From: Zingiber officinale
Taxonomy: Eukaryota; Streptophyta; Magnoliopsida; Zingiberales; Zingiberaceae
Length of the DNA stretch: 64,000 nt
Assembly (NCBI RefSeq): GCF_018446385.1
Contig: NC_055994.1
Location: 32,696,368 to 32,760,367 of the forward strand
Direction: 5' to 3'
The first letter of the stretch is position 1; every line of letters starts with the position of its first letter. The position numbers and the translations under genes are program-made. Below are positions 33,306 to 46,200 of the stretch, piece after piece. Under the pieces are notes generated by a model. The model saw only the letters and a program-made list of their open reading frames with translations, had not been told where the DNA came from and made no database searches.

Positions 33306-34600
33306 GGGGTTTTAATTACTGTCTTACTAGGTACTCTATTGAGTAGGAAACTGCAATCTTGAGTGTTTCACCCCATAAAGACTTTGGTAGAGAAGTGAAA
33401 GCCATCATACTTCTTACCATGTCTTTTAGGGTTCGATTGCGACGCTTAGCTACACCATTCTGACTGGGTGTACCAGGCATGGTATACTGAGGCACAATTC
33501 CACACTCAGCAAGATAATTTGCAAAAGGTCCTGGACGTTATTCACCTAATTCATCATATCGACCGTAATATTCATCTCCACGGTCAGATTAGACAACTTT
33601 AATTTTCTTACCTAATTGAAGTTCAACTTCGGCTTTGAAAATTTTGAACATGTTCAAAGATTACGATTTCTCATGAATAAGGTACAGATAGCCAAATCTG
33701 GAATAGTCATCTATGAAGCTAATAAAATATGTGTGTTCATTCCAAGATGCCTCAGGCAATGATTCACAAATATATGTACGTATTAGCTCCAAAATATCAC
33801 TACAACGACTAACCCTCTTATTTCTTTTGTTAGTGGTCTTCCCCTTGAGACACTCTATGCAGACATCAAAGTCTGACATGTCAAGGGAATCGAGAATTCC
33901 ATGTGACATTAACCTTTCTAGGCGTTGTTTTGATATATGTCCTAAACGCCTATGCCACAACATAGAAGAATTCTCGTTAGTCAATTTACATTTTGTACCT
34001 ATACTACGCATTATCACGTTGTCAACTATAGGAGTAAAGGTGTTCAATTTATAAAGCTTATCAACTAAGGAACCATTGTCAACCAACACTGAATTAAAGA
34101 AAATACAAAAAAATTCATTTCTAAATGAACAAGAATAACCTAATTTGTCCAAACAAGAAATTGAAATTAAATTTTGTCGAAAAGACGGTACAATACATGT
34201 ATTTTCTAAATCCAGAAAAATATTAGTTCCTAAACAAAGCCTAAAAACATCAATCGACTCGACTTTAGTCTTCTATCCATTTCCTGTATAGATATATCTT
34301 TCACCATCAAACGGAAGTCAGTTCCTGAGACAATCTTGCATAGTAACACTTATGTGAGTAGTAGCACCAGTATCTATCCACCAAGTGTCAGTGGGTACAA
34401 TAGCTAGATTGACTTCCGAACTAATAAAGTTGAGAAGTTTACCTTTCTTTACACGTCAGTTGGCATACTTGAGGCAGTCTTTCTTCATATGACCTTTCTT
34501 CTTGCAAAAGAAACAAGTGGATTCCTTATCCTGCTTCTTGTGCTCCTTATGGTCATTACCTCTAGAATCTGCAGTTTGTTTTTCTTTTCCTTTGTTATTG
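33306..34600 (-). pseudogene. Element E protease and integrase, broken
   Basis: Minus strand: zinc knuckle CFFCKKKGHMKKDC (about 34478-34520), protease-like IDTGATTHI (about 34350-34380), pre-integrase and zinc finger LWHRRLGHISKQRLERLMSH with C-I-E-C (about 33845-33985), integrase core FISFIDDYSRFGYLYLIHEKS (about 33661-33725) and, after a frameshift, GTPSQNGVAKRRNRTL-like sequence (about 33420-33480). Element F interrupts it beyond 33306. Not functional. Confidence 0.8.
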
Positions 34601-34608
34601 ATCCTCTT

Positions 34609-35289
34609 TCATTTCTTGCTCATACTTTGAGAACCAGATGCTAAGTGAGCTCTCTCAGATGTCTCAATCTTTAGTCTCCCCTCCTCTTGCACGCATTGGG
34701 CAATAACCTCATTCAATGTCCACTTTTCCTTTTGAGTATTATACGAAATCTTAAAAAGAGTGAACCGTGTAGGCAGAGACATCAAGACGAAATGCACTAA
34801 CATACCCTCAGACATATCGAGTTTTAGTGCTTTCAGACTTGTCGCTATATTGGACATCTCCATAATGTACTCCCTTATATTTCTTTTACCATTATACCGC
34901 ATGGTTACCAACTTCGTAAGAAGTGTGGTAGTCTCGACCTTTTCATTTAAGGTGAATTGGTCTGCTAATTGGTCCAGGAAACTCTTAGCATCTTCTCCCT
35001 CCGTTATTAAGCCCTTTATTGGTGCCGGTATAGAAAGTTTCATGATACTACACATGTGATTTGATTTCTCCCACAGCTGAAATCCAGCTCTCTGCTCTAT
35101 AGTGCTAGCACTGGTCAGAGGTGCGGGGCGATCATTCCTTAATGGATAGTCTAAGTCCATATAGCCTAAGACTACGGTTACGTATTCTTTCCATTCAGCA
35201 AAATTCGAACCAGTTAGTGTTAGGATGTTATTAATGCTAGCAGTTACAGATTGCACTAAAATTAAAGAGAGAAATTTATTTAAGCTCAC
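34609..35289 (-). pseudogene. Element E gag (UBN2-type)
   Basis: A 226-residue open frame with LTGSNFAEWKEYVTVVLGYM, QLWEKSNHMCSIMKLSIPAP and LLTKLVTMRYNGKRNIREYI, characteristic of plant copia Gag (UBN2 region). This part is uninterrupted, but the zinc knuckle is displaced by frameshifts downstream. Gag normally forms the virus-like particle in the cytoplasm. Confidence 0.8.
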
Positions 35290-35394
35290 GATTTAACTAA
35301 AGACAAGAACATATAAGTAATATAAAATTATGCAAATAAAATAAAATTTTAAATGCATATAAATGGACTCTTTATGAGATATCAAGTACAACAT

Positions 35395-35775
35395 AATGTG
35401 TCTTCCTTTGTGCCGACACATTATTTGTTAGCGATACTCTCAAATATAACTCAAACTTTAATTTGCCACACAATGTGTCTTGCTTTGGGCCGACCCATTG
35501 TGCGCATAATATGATACTTTATATGAGCTATATTTTGGTTCATAACTTACAACAACCTTAATCGGCCACATAATATGTCTTCCTTTGGGTCGACATATTT
35601 TGTGCATGATTTGAACAAAATAATATTTTGTTTTACAATTGTAAGCTACCTTATGCATATATCTGACATAAAAGTAACATTTCTTTGGGCTGATTACTTT
35701 TAGCATAGATATACGTCTACCAACACAAAATACACTAAACCTACCTAAGGTGCCTTCCTTTGGGCCGACACATTA
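35395..35775 (-). repeat. Leader repeats of element E, five ~100-bp units
   Basis: The words CTTCCTTTGGGCCGACACAT and variants (CTTCCTTTGTGCCGACAC, CTTGCTTTGGGCCGACCC, CTTCCTTTGGGTCGACAT, ATTTCTTTGGGCTGATTA) recur at about 35400, 35475, 35577, 35685 and 35752 with spacing of 67-108 bp. Located between primer site and gag. Confidence 0.7.
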
Positions 35776-36084
35776 GTTCAATTTAGTAGCATGTTGTGTA
35801 GATAGACTAAAGAAAATTTTAGGAACTTAATTCGAAGAAAAATTACTTAATCAGCCTTAACAACTCTAAATTAGACTTATCAATCGATTGATAGCATATG
35901 ACAGTCGATTGGTTTTATTCAATTGATTATCATAATCAATTTAAAAGTCTACTATATGTGATTACATGACCATATATAGAACTCTCCTTTAAGAAATTCA
36001 AATTTTTCTTTAACTTCTATAATTAAATAGTATTATTTAATACCATTTAATTTCTTAATTATTTCTGCATTAAAAAAAAACGTT

Positions 36085-36240
36085 TACTGTTTCACATTGA
36101 AACCGTGAATAAGTTTTAGTTTTTTTATATATATAAACGACATACTGTTTCATTGTTGAAACAGATTTTTTTTTTATTTTGATTATTTTTTTTCGTCTGT
36201 TTCACATTGAACAAGTTATTGTTTCATGCATGAAACAAAA
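36085..36240. repeat. GTTTCA/TGAAAC dyads in the element E leader
   Basis: GTTTCACATTGAAACC, GTTTCATTGTTGAAACAG, GTTTCACATTGAAC and GTTTCATGCATGAAAC occur within 160 bp; each can form a short hairpin. Confidence 0.65.
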
Positions 36241-36638
36241 ACATTCTATGGAAAAGATTGATCAACAAAAGTTAATCGGAAAAAAAATAATAACACTAAT
36301 AATTTTAATCGATTAAAAATAAATCCAATTGAGTGATAATTAATGTAATTACAGTTTACGATAAAAAATCAATTAAGAAAAATTATTAATCAATTTTTAT
36401 AAATTATATTCGATGTTTTAGGTTTGATAATCGATTGGTTGACTAAATCAATCCATTAAACCATCACTAATGGAAAATCAAGTCTTTCCTAGATTTTCTA
36501 TACAAAAGATTTCGATGATAAAAACTTTGTATTAACTAAGAAAAAACTTGATCTAGCATACAAATAACAAATCGACGAAAAACTTAAACTTTATTACCAA
36601 TGAAAATGACGAAACAGAACATTGGCTCTGATACCAAT

Positions 36639-37155
36639 TGATGGTTCTCGTAAAACCTAAGCCGTATGAATTCTAAACAACCGAAATAAGAATTTAAATA
36701 GGAAAAACAAGAACATATGAACATGGATCTTCGTTTTATCGAGAACATGATATAAGAAAGTAAATATTGTAATTACAAAGAATCTGAATGTAGCGGAATT
36801 GTCATTGTTCTTCGTGTATAGCTCGTCGATCCAATAATCCTGCGGAAGAAGAAGAAGGTTAGCCTTCTGGAGGAGTTAGAGTTGACGACGCCGAATCCTC
36901 TTTGTGAATGGGAAACGAAGAGACGACTCAAAGATTACCCTAATCTTCTAGGGACCAATCCTATATATTGTGAATATCTATTATCAACCCATCGATGATA
37001 ATAGATGTGGGACTATAGATTTTACACATATGAGATCTACATCCAATTATCCAAAATCCACTAGATATAAGTTAGATCACTTTAAAGGGTTCGGATCATA
37101 TTCACGTGTGCAACTTACAAATAAACTCATCTAATAGGAATAATTATATCCAACA
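36639..37155 (-). repeat. 5' LTR of element E
   Basis: 517 bp, TGATGGTTCTCG...ATATCCAACA; the initiator tRNA-Met site lies just inside at 36624-36636. Right flank repeats the host 32-bp unit. Confidence 0.88.
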
Positions 37156-37192
37156 TGAAATCCCATGTAAGTGGTACTCTAAAAGGATGAAT

Positions 37193-40100
37193 ATGAGACA
37201 TTTTTCGGTTGTGAGTGTCTAAGTAGAAAGTTGGGTAGTTTTTTTAGAAACTAGAATGTTAGTCATTGTTGTAAAATAATTTTGAAAAATAAGACAATCT
37301 TATCTTGTAATTCCCAAAAGATATGTTAAATTAGATTATAACAATTCAATGAATGAAAAATTATCCATAACATAGGACCATGATCTAGTCCAATCCAACC
37401 CGATTTGGATTGGATTATTCATGACATGCCCACAAAGGAATGAAACATGATATGCCAAGCTTGGTGTACTTTGTGAGTCAAGCTAAGCAAGTGTGACTTA
37501 ACAATTCATGGTCCAACCTAGGAGAGGGAAAAAATACTAAAAATTTGGTATATCATACATATCTTACAGAAATATACCAAATCATACCGATTTAACGATA
37601 TATTAAAAATTTTAATACAATATTATATCATATCAAAATTTTCAATATCAATATCAATATCAGTATTCGTATGAGATTTATATCGAAAATTTTGATATAA
37701 CATACTGATATCAAAATTTTACTATAATCGGTATGGAATTTATACCATACCGAAAGTTTGATATAATAAATTTTTAGTTTATTAAAATTTCAGAATGATA
37801 TCGATATAGACTTTTTGTATACCAAATATTTTGATACGGTATATGAATTGCGGTTTAAAGTTTTATATATTTTACTGAACTACCTCTAATCCAGCCAACA
37901 ACACATTTCCACTCGAGCACGACCCTTTATAAAACTTAACTTAAAATATTTAAAAATATAAATATAAAATAAAAATTATTTTCTCCTATTATTTATTTTT
38001 TTGACTTTTCCTTTTGATTTTTAAATATATTTTATTTTATTTAAAAAAATTTAGACAAGGCAAACCGAAGTCAAGGTCAATGATGCCCAAGTGAGTGACC
38101 TTATTTGGGTTAAATTTGGATCCAAATAGTAATGGGCATCCACACTAAGCAGCTGGTTTGAATCTAGATAGCAACACAGTTCGGTCATGACCTATGTATT
38201 TTTTAGGAATAAGAACGTGATCAAGGCATGATCAACTATCATATGGAAGTTATACCTTATGTCGAAGCACCAATTCACATTATGGCTCCTTGCGAATGGG
38301 CTACGCACCAAAAATATATTATCATACATAGAAAACAAAATATGTCCATCCTCTTTATCAACAAATAAATGAATCTCAGAATCATACCTACTTTGAATGC
38401 ATCATAAATAAAACTCTTTGTAACAAGGTCAGAGCCAGGCTACACATCAGACAAGATTTAGACACGTCCAAATGGATGGATGTTGAAGGTTTTCTATCAA
38501 AAATTCCGAGGTAATTGCACATTGACCAAAGCTTAATATTTGGACATGCCTTGTATAATTTTTTTTACTTTGGCAAACATAGAATAGATGTCTGTATGAG
38601 ATGATATCCTCAATATAAAGAGGATATTTTGAAAGATACAAACGTATATTTTTTTATTTTCTCGATGTCTAACATATACGTCTAACATATACAATTTATA
38701 ATATAATCTATCTTCATCCAAAAAAATGGATGCCCAAGTGAAACTGTCAACCAGCTTGAACCTATATCTGACACTCCTTGCTAACATCACAAATTGTTCA
38801 GCATGATCCATGACTGAGTTTAAAATCTGGAATAGCACAGGAGTTTCAATATGACATTCATAGGTCCTTAGAGTTTCTTGATGCACCCTTCAATCAAGAG
38901 TTTTTTGTGGCCTTCAGAAGTTTGGACAAGCTAAAAGACAAGGACTCTTAACAATTTATTTTGCTAATCAACTATAGTGGACAGCACTTTACGCTAATTG
39001 CCCCCGGGGCTATGATACGTAAATTATCATCCAAGTATCCGTAATTTGATTCCTATCTATAACAAAATTGTAATTTTTTTTCCCAAATGGAATGCACAAT
39101 CAAAGAATACTGACTTCTTAACTGCCCACCACGAACACTTCCCAATTTTCTTGATGACCAAACTAGCTGGGTTCCTTTTTTTTATCTAACGTTATGTAAT
39201 AATATCAATGAAACTAGCATAGAACAGGCCGAGGACATTAGAATAAACAAAGCAAAATAATGTTATAATTTTTCATCGAGTTTAGCTCAACGGCTATCAC
39301 TCAGCGCATGTTCAAACCAAAACCTAGCTTAAGCGATCTGGATCAGGTCATCACAAATTCAACTTACAAAGCCAAATTCTACACTTTTGACAAAAATAAT
39401 CAGGTCTGTCATGCCACCTTAACAAAGTAGCTACTCTTGTATTTACAACAATACATCCGTGGTTGGTTTTGAGTTGTAAACAAAGCACACTTATAGCAAA
39501 TAGGAGAGTTTCCGGGTTGCAATAACTTGAATATGCATAAACAATGATTGGTTGCAAATATACCCTGGCAAATCCAATCAAATTAGGCACTACCCAATTG
39601 CAAACCTCAGTATGTACAAATAAGCTCACTTTAGTACACTAATTTCCCAAACAGACACTAATTTCTCGAACAGTTGGCTTGTGCAGAAGGTCAACACGAG
39701 AATAATCGGACAGAATATGGATACATAACTCATTTGATGAAATGGATACACAAGAAAAAAAAAAAGTCAGAATATAGATACATAACTCATTTGATTATAT
39801 TCTCACTACTGACTATACCTTTTATAGAGCAAAGTGGAACTGTTCAAACTGTATCAGAAAATCAGTTTGCGCATTGTCTTTGTGCAAGATCCTCATTCAT
39901 GTACCAACTTGGGTCTGGATCAAGGTTCTAGGCATACATTCATTTTTTTACTGAAAACAAATATATTTGTACAGATTCGAGGTAGGAATTCACTGTTCAT
40001 TTCCAAGACAGCATAACCCAAGCAACACATTCACATTCCTTCAGGAGCCCATTTTATCCTAGTCATATGTAAATGCAGCTCAAAATGTCTCAAGAATTCA

Positions 40101-40274
40101 GTACTTGCATCAATAGCACCCAAAGAATCACTAACTGCAAGAAGGCTCAGCAAATCTTTGGATAAGATTCAATTGGCGCCCTGAGAATTCTCCAAACTTT
40201 GACCAGAGCTCATATCTTCTGCAGAAAGATCCCTAAAACCAAATGGTCATACAAATTGATGGGGTTCATATAGT
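37193..40274. other. Intergenic region between E and TDP1beta
   Basis: About 37530-37870 holds dyad-rich AT sequence with many TTTGGTATA / TATACCAAA words, like a decayed inverted-repeat DNA element. About 38450-38890 has minus-strand open stretches (for example HIETPVLFQILNSVMDHAEQF) without a family I recognise; they may be a gene fragment. The interval 40020-40274 is probably the TDP1beta 3' UTR. No complete gene is supported. Confidence 0.45.
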
Positions 40275-43200
40275 TCAACTTCCAGAAGAGTCAACCTGGC
40301 TCCAAAGCATCTCTGCATAAACTCTCTCTTCATCGTTCTCCTCATTGGGAAAGATAGGTTCCTCAAACATTTCCTCCTCTCCAAGGAAATCCTTATCTTC
40401 CATACCATCTTCTGGTAAAGAATCATGTGGCAGAGACTGAAGAGTAGCTTCAGACAAGGCTTCACGCATGGCCTGTGCTGTTGCAGGCCTATCATCATCT
40501 TTGTATATTGGTGCAGGCATCACAAATGGAAGAATAATATCCTTAAGATTAAAGTTATTGACACTCTCTCTTTTGGAATGGTCAGTTGGGGGAACAATCA
40601 GGATCATTCCGAGCTCATAGTTACAGATATGCAATTTTGTAGTAGTAGAAGCTTCAGAAACCTTTGATTTGGATGAAGGTAGCAAGGTACGTCCCCAAGC
40701 AGCAGGACTGAAGTTGTGTGATCCAACATATATCCAGCCAAATGTGGTCATTCCATTTCCCGACAGGAATTGTCTCTGGGCTAGCTGTAGCAACTCACAC
40801 TCAGTAACAGACAACAGATACATAGAATTATGCAAAAAACAGAAGCAAATTAATATCTGGTGAAAGTACCTTGACGTGCATTGGGTACCCTACTCTTTCA
40901 CATGGACGAGGAACAGCATCATGAAATATACCAGCAATTTTTAGCCTTTGCCAAGTTTTCTGGGTAACAGTAGCAATTCAGTGTCAAAAAAATTTAGTCA
41001 AGCTGCAAATCACTCCTTATATTACAGCTGATAACTTAACAAATCTACCTAAAATTTTCAGTGGCAATAGCAAAAAGGGTAGCCTGACTAGGCAACAAAC
41101 CACATGTAGACAACAAGATGTCACATGGTGAATTAAGTACCTTGGAGAAATAATCATTGTGAGAGGTCCACAGTTGGAAACAGAAAAATGTTACTAGTAA
41201 GCCAGTAATTACTCGGAAGAAAAATAAAAGGTCCAAAATACAATTGTAACTATTGAAGAACACAATAAAATGGTTAACCTCTGAAAGAGAGAGCAAGCGT
41301 CTGGAACTGTGGATGCCACAGTGCCCATTTTTAACTCGTTCAATGGTGGGGAACAAGATCTTAATAGATGGTCGCTTTAGCTCATTAGCTATACTCCAGT
41401 GACCCCACTGGAATGATTTAAAAATAGTATCAAAATAACAAATGGAAGACAACATAAGAAAAAAAACAAAACAGTTTGATAAAGAGATAAGAGAATAGTA
41501 CTTCAGGATCAGACTCCTCAGAATCAGGATAGTAACAGGATTTTTTCCCAGCTGCAGCTGCGAAAGCAGAAAAAAAGGGCAAATCGACTGAAGCTCCAAT
41601 TGAGGATGCACCTTTACAACATAACAAAATGATAGTAAGATGAGGCATTATCTATTATCTAACTTAAAAATCAGCTAATGAATCTCACCATACACAAAAT
41701 CAACCTCTAGTGACTCAGGCCACCTATATTGAGACAAGACCTATTAAGAAGAAAATTTTACATAAGCTAGAAGCCATTAATTCTGTAATTTGGAGGAAAA
41801 GGAATTTGTTGTCTAAGAACTAAAATCAACTGAAATATCAAGTTGATAAAGTGACAGAAAATTCATCTAGCCTCTATCTTATTAAAAAATAAAATAAAAC
41901 AAAAAAGTTGATTTATAACAAGCAGTTCCATTTTCTGCAACTTCTCCATTTATTATGGCATGCTGATAATTGTGGATTATTTCCCGTCACTAACAGTTGA
42001 TCACCAGCATTGGAATAATCATAATAGATTGAGGGTTGTAATTGTCAGCCATATTGTTGTAACCAAAGATTCAAAAAGCATATGGCGGCATATGCAGTAT
42101 GTGAGGACATGTGCAGTTAGTAATTGTTCAAAGCAAAACTTAAAATCTCGTGTATTGAGAATCACGAGTTAGGCCTTTATATAGAAAAGAAGATATACAC
42201 CAAAAGACAAAAATACCCCTTTACTTATTCTAACACTCCCCCTCAAGCTTGAGAATATAGATCATACACACCAAGCTTGTTACATATGTAGTCAATCCGG
42301 AGACCTCTAAGTGATTTAGTGAATATATCTGCTAGCTGATCATTTAAGTTGACAAAACTAGTAGATATTTCTCCAGATATGACTTTCTCTCTGACAAAGT
42401 GACAGTCAACTTCAATATGCTTTGTTCTCTCATGGAAGACTGGATTTGAGGCAATATGCATAGCGGCCTGGTTGTCACATATGAGTGACATTTGTGTAAC
42501 CTCTCCAAACCTTAGTTCCTGAAGCAACTGTTTTAACCATATAAGTTCTTGACTAGCAATAGCCATAGCTCGATATTCTGTCTCTGCACTGGATCTTGCC
42601 ACAACATTTTGTTTTTTACTTTTCCAAGAAATAAGGTTACCTCCGACAAATATACAAAATCCAGAAGTGGATCTTCTATCAGAGGGAGATCCTGCCCAAT
42701 CTGCATCAGAATATCCTACGACTTGAGTATGTCCTTTGTCTTCATATAAAAAACCCTTTCCTGGTGCACCCCTGATATATCGAACAATGCGAGTCACTGC
42801 ATCCCAATGTTCTTTGCATGGAGAGCTAAGAAACTGACTTACTACACTTACTGCAAATGAGATATCCGGACGAGTGACAGTAAGATAGCTTAGTTTCCCT
42901 ACCAATCGCCTGTACTGTTCAGGATCTGAAAGAGGCTCCCCCTGATTTGGTAGGAGCTTGACATTAGGATCCATGGGATTATCGACTGTCTTCGAGTTTA
43001 ACATTCCTGTTTCTTCCAGAATATCCATTGCATACTTCCTTTGGGATATAATGATTCCATCTTTAGAGTGTGCCACTTCTATCCCTAGAAAATATTTGAG
43101 TTTGCCAAGATCTTTTGTCTGGAAATGTTTGAAGAGATGTTGTTTTACTTGTGAAATCCCAAGATGATCATTACCTGTGATGACAATATCATCAACATAA

Positions 43201-46200
43201 ACCACTACATAGATGCAACCAGTAGATGAGTGACGATAAAAAACAGAATGATCAGCCTCGCTTCGAGTCATGTCAAACTGTTGAATTACGGTACTAAATC
43301 TACTGAACCATGCTCTGGGTGACTGCTTGAGACCATATAAAGATTTCCGCAAGCGACATACAAGACCAGAAGACTCCCCCTGAGCAACAAAACACAGAGG
43401 TTGCTCCATGTAGACTTCCTCGAGCAGGTCACCATGTAAGAATGCATTTTTGATGTCCAACTGATGAAGGGGCCAATGACGAATTGCAGCAATAGACAAA
43501 AAAAGATGCACAGAAGACATCTTGGCAACAGGAGAAAATGTGTCTCCATAATCCAATCCAAATACCTGAGTGTAGCCTTTAGCGACAAGACGAGCCTTAA
43601 GCCGATCAACCGTGCCGTCTACACCAACTTTCACCGTAAACACCCATCGACAACCAACTACTGACTTTCCAGGAGGTAGAGGAACGAGGTCCCAAGTCCT
43701 ACTGCTCTGTAAGGCACTCATTTCATCAAGCATATCCTGTCTCCATCCTAAATGGGCAAAAGCATCACCTGCAGTCATTGGAAGAGAAACAGACAAGGAA
43801 GACAGACAATAATAATAGGATGAGGAAAGACGATGATAGCTTAAAGAAACATAGTGAGGAGAAGGATTACGAGTGGAACGCATACCCTTTCGAAGTGCAA
43901 TAGGAACATCAGAGTCAGGAGATGGGACCGGAGGAAACGGCGAAGGACTCGGCTCCAAAGATGTGCCCACAACAGTGTCAGTGTTGGTCGGCGGCAAAGC
44001 AGAACGAGGACGACGCTGATAAACATGCAAAGGAGGAGACGAGGCCGGAGATGATAGAGGCACCTCCGGAGGATAAAAGATAGTCACTGGTGCAAGTGGA
44101 GTGGGAGAAACCTCGGCCTGTGGAGTGGAAGGACCAAAAAAAGAAACCGACTCAAAGAATGTGACATCAGCAGAGATGAAGTACCGACGAAGAGTAGGTG
44201 AATAACACTTGTGTTCGCTCGGTGCTTGGCATTGCTTGGCGTTGATTGTTTCTTCAAGAATATGCAGCGGAAAATACAGAAACAAATACAACCACGCTAA
44301 CACTAGGATTTTACTTGGTATCCACCTCCAAAGGAGGTGACTAATCCAAGGATCCACACCACGCACGCACCCTCCACTATGAAACACTCCTTTTCGGTAA
44401 CTACCGAGGGCGGAGAAGCCCTACAAGACTCTCGGTACAAAAAGAAGGAAAGGGAAACAAAATACAAGCACAAAGCTTACAATGAATGCAGAAAACCCTA
44501 ACCCTAGCTTCTCTTGCCTTGATCCTCTTGACTTGGAGAGCTTCCAAGAACCTTCAAGAACCGCGATCACGAACTTTGAGGCCGTGGAGGAGGCGAAGAT
44601 CCGAGATGAAACGTGAAGAGACGCCGGAAATGAACGCCGCGCCTTTATCGACGCTTAACGGCCGATCCCGATCGATTCGAATGTTCCTAATCGATCGGGA
44701 GGCTTTGGATCGATCACGGATCGATCTTCCCAGCTAGCTGCCGATCGATCCACGGATCGATCCAGCGCTATCGCGCATGGCAACCCCCAATCGATCCACC
44801 GATCGATTGAACATCTGAATCGATCCACGGATCGATCGAGGTGCTCTGACCGGAAGACCCGGATCGATCCACCGATCGATCCAGCCTCGGATCGATCCAC
44901 CGATCGATCCAACACTGGTTTTTGCCCAAACCAAGTTCCAAGCCTCTCAAACCAACATCCGGTCAACCTCGACTGCTGGTACATCACGCCCAGCATCGGT
45001 CACCCTTCGACCGCTAGACTTCCCACCAAGTGTCCGTCAATCCCTTTGACCCACTTAGACTTTTCTATTCATGCCAAGTATCCGTCACCCTCGACCTACT
45101 GACTTCCATCGATTTCCGCGCCAAGTATCCAACAATCCTTCGACCTACTGACTTCCCAACACCGACGTCCGATCATCCTCGATCCATTCGTTCCTCGCCT
45201 GGCTTCACTCACCGGACTTTCACCCAGCTTCCTCACTAGGGTTTTCCATCCGCCTAGCTTCACTCACTAGGGCTTTCACCGACTTCACTCACCAGACTTT
45301 CACCCAGCTTCACCACTAGGTTTTCCTTCCGCCCGGCTTCACTCACTGTGACTTTCACCCAGCTTCACTCACTAGGGTTTTCACCGGTTTCACTCACCAG
45401 ACTTTCACCCAGCTTCACTCACTAGGGTTTTCCTTCTACCCGGCTTCACTCACCGGGACTTTCACCTAGCTTCACTCACTAGGTTTTCACCGGTTTCACT
45501 CACCAGACTTCCCTGTCAAGCATCCGTCAACCTCGACCTACTTGACTTTATTCAATCAATTTCTTATCACAAACATCTAAACTCAAACTAAGACTCACTG
45601 TCACCCAGTCAACCTCGACCGAGGGATGTGCACCAACAATCTCCCTTTTGATGTTCGACAATACCACAATAACACTTACAATACTACATGTAAGTTGGCT
45701 AATCCTATAGCCTCAATCTTCACGCCACTAGGTAATGAACATATAAATTAAGCTCTTCATTCTCCCCCTACGAGGGCACACTCCCTCTAGGTAATGAAAG
45801 CCTAACTTACACCCATTCATAGGTCCTTTCATTCTCCCCCTATTGGCACACATCAACCCATCTTTGGGCACACATCAACCCATGCCCCAATTTTGGGTAC
45901 AAATCAACAAATCCATTTGTTGACGACTCTCCCCCTGAAGAGTTACTCATCATTGTTCACAACATCACTCGTTGTGATCAACACGATAATGAAGGTCCCA
46001 TACCCTTCATTTATCCTTAACTTCTCCCTCAATGTAGACAAATACCCAACCTTGAGCATTATCTAACCACTTGAGTTCCCACTTGAAATAATGAGGATAT
46101 CCACTCCCCATTTCAAGTTCAAAAGCTCATACATGAGCATTTTCTTTAAAGAAGGTTAACCACCTTCCAAGGTTCATGAAAAGTAATTTTTCATGTCTTT

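Larger units (their letters stand above)
25522..37155 (-). mobile_element. Ty1/copia element E, decayed, with nested F and C
   Basis: LTRs at 25522-26056 and 36639-37155 (535 and 517 bp) begin TGATAG/TGATGG and end ATATCCAACA. Primer site TGGTATCAGAGCC (minus strand, 36624-36636) matches initiator tRNA-Met. Target duplication TGAAT/TGAAA has one mismatch. The internal order on the minus strand is gag, zinc knuckle, protease, integrase, RT and RNase H, which is the Ty1/copia order. Element F (28760-33300) splits the integrase. Frameshifts and stops occur throughout, so this copy is dead. The LTRs differ by many substitutions plus an 18-bp AGAAGG-type expansion near 25740. Confidence 0.9.

Noticed and set aside
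38447..38886. Minus-strand open frames that look faintly gene-like
   Set aside because: No family recognised, no splice-consistent extension; listed only in the intergenic note.
44655..44996. Open frames rich in SIDRSVDRSIDPRIDP-like repeats in all frames of the palindrome clusters (also 46462-46704, 50189-50537)
   Set aside because: They come from reading GATCGATCC repeats; they occur on both strands and all frames and have no independent protein signal.
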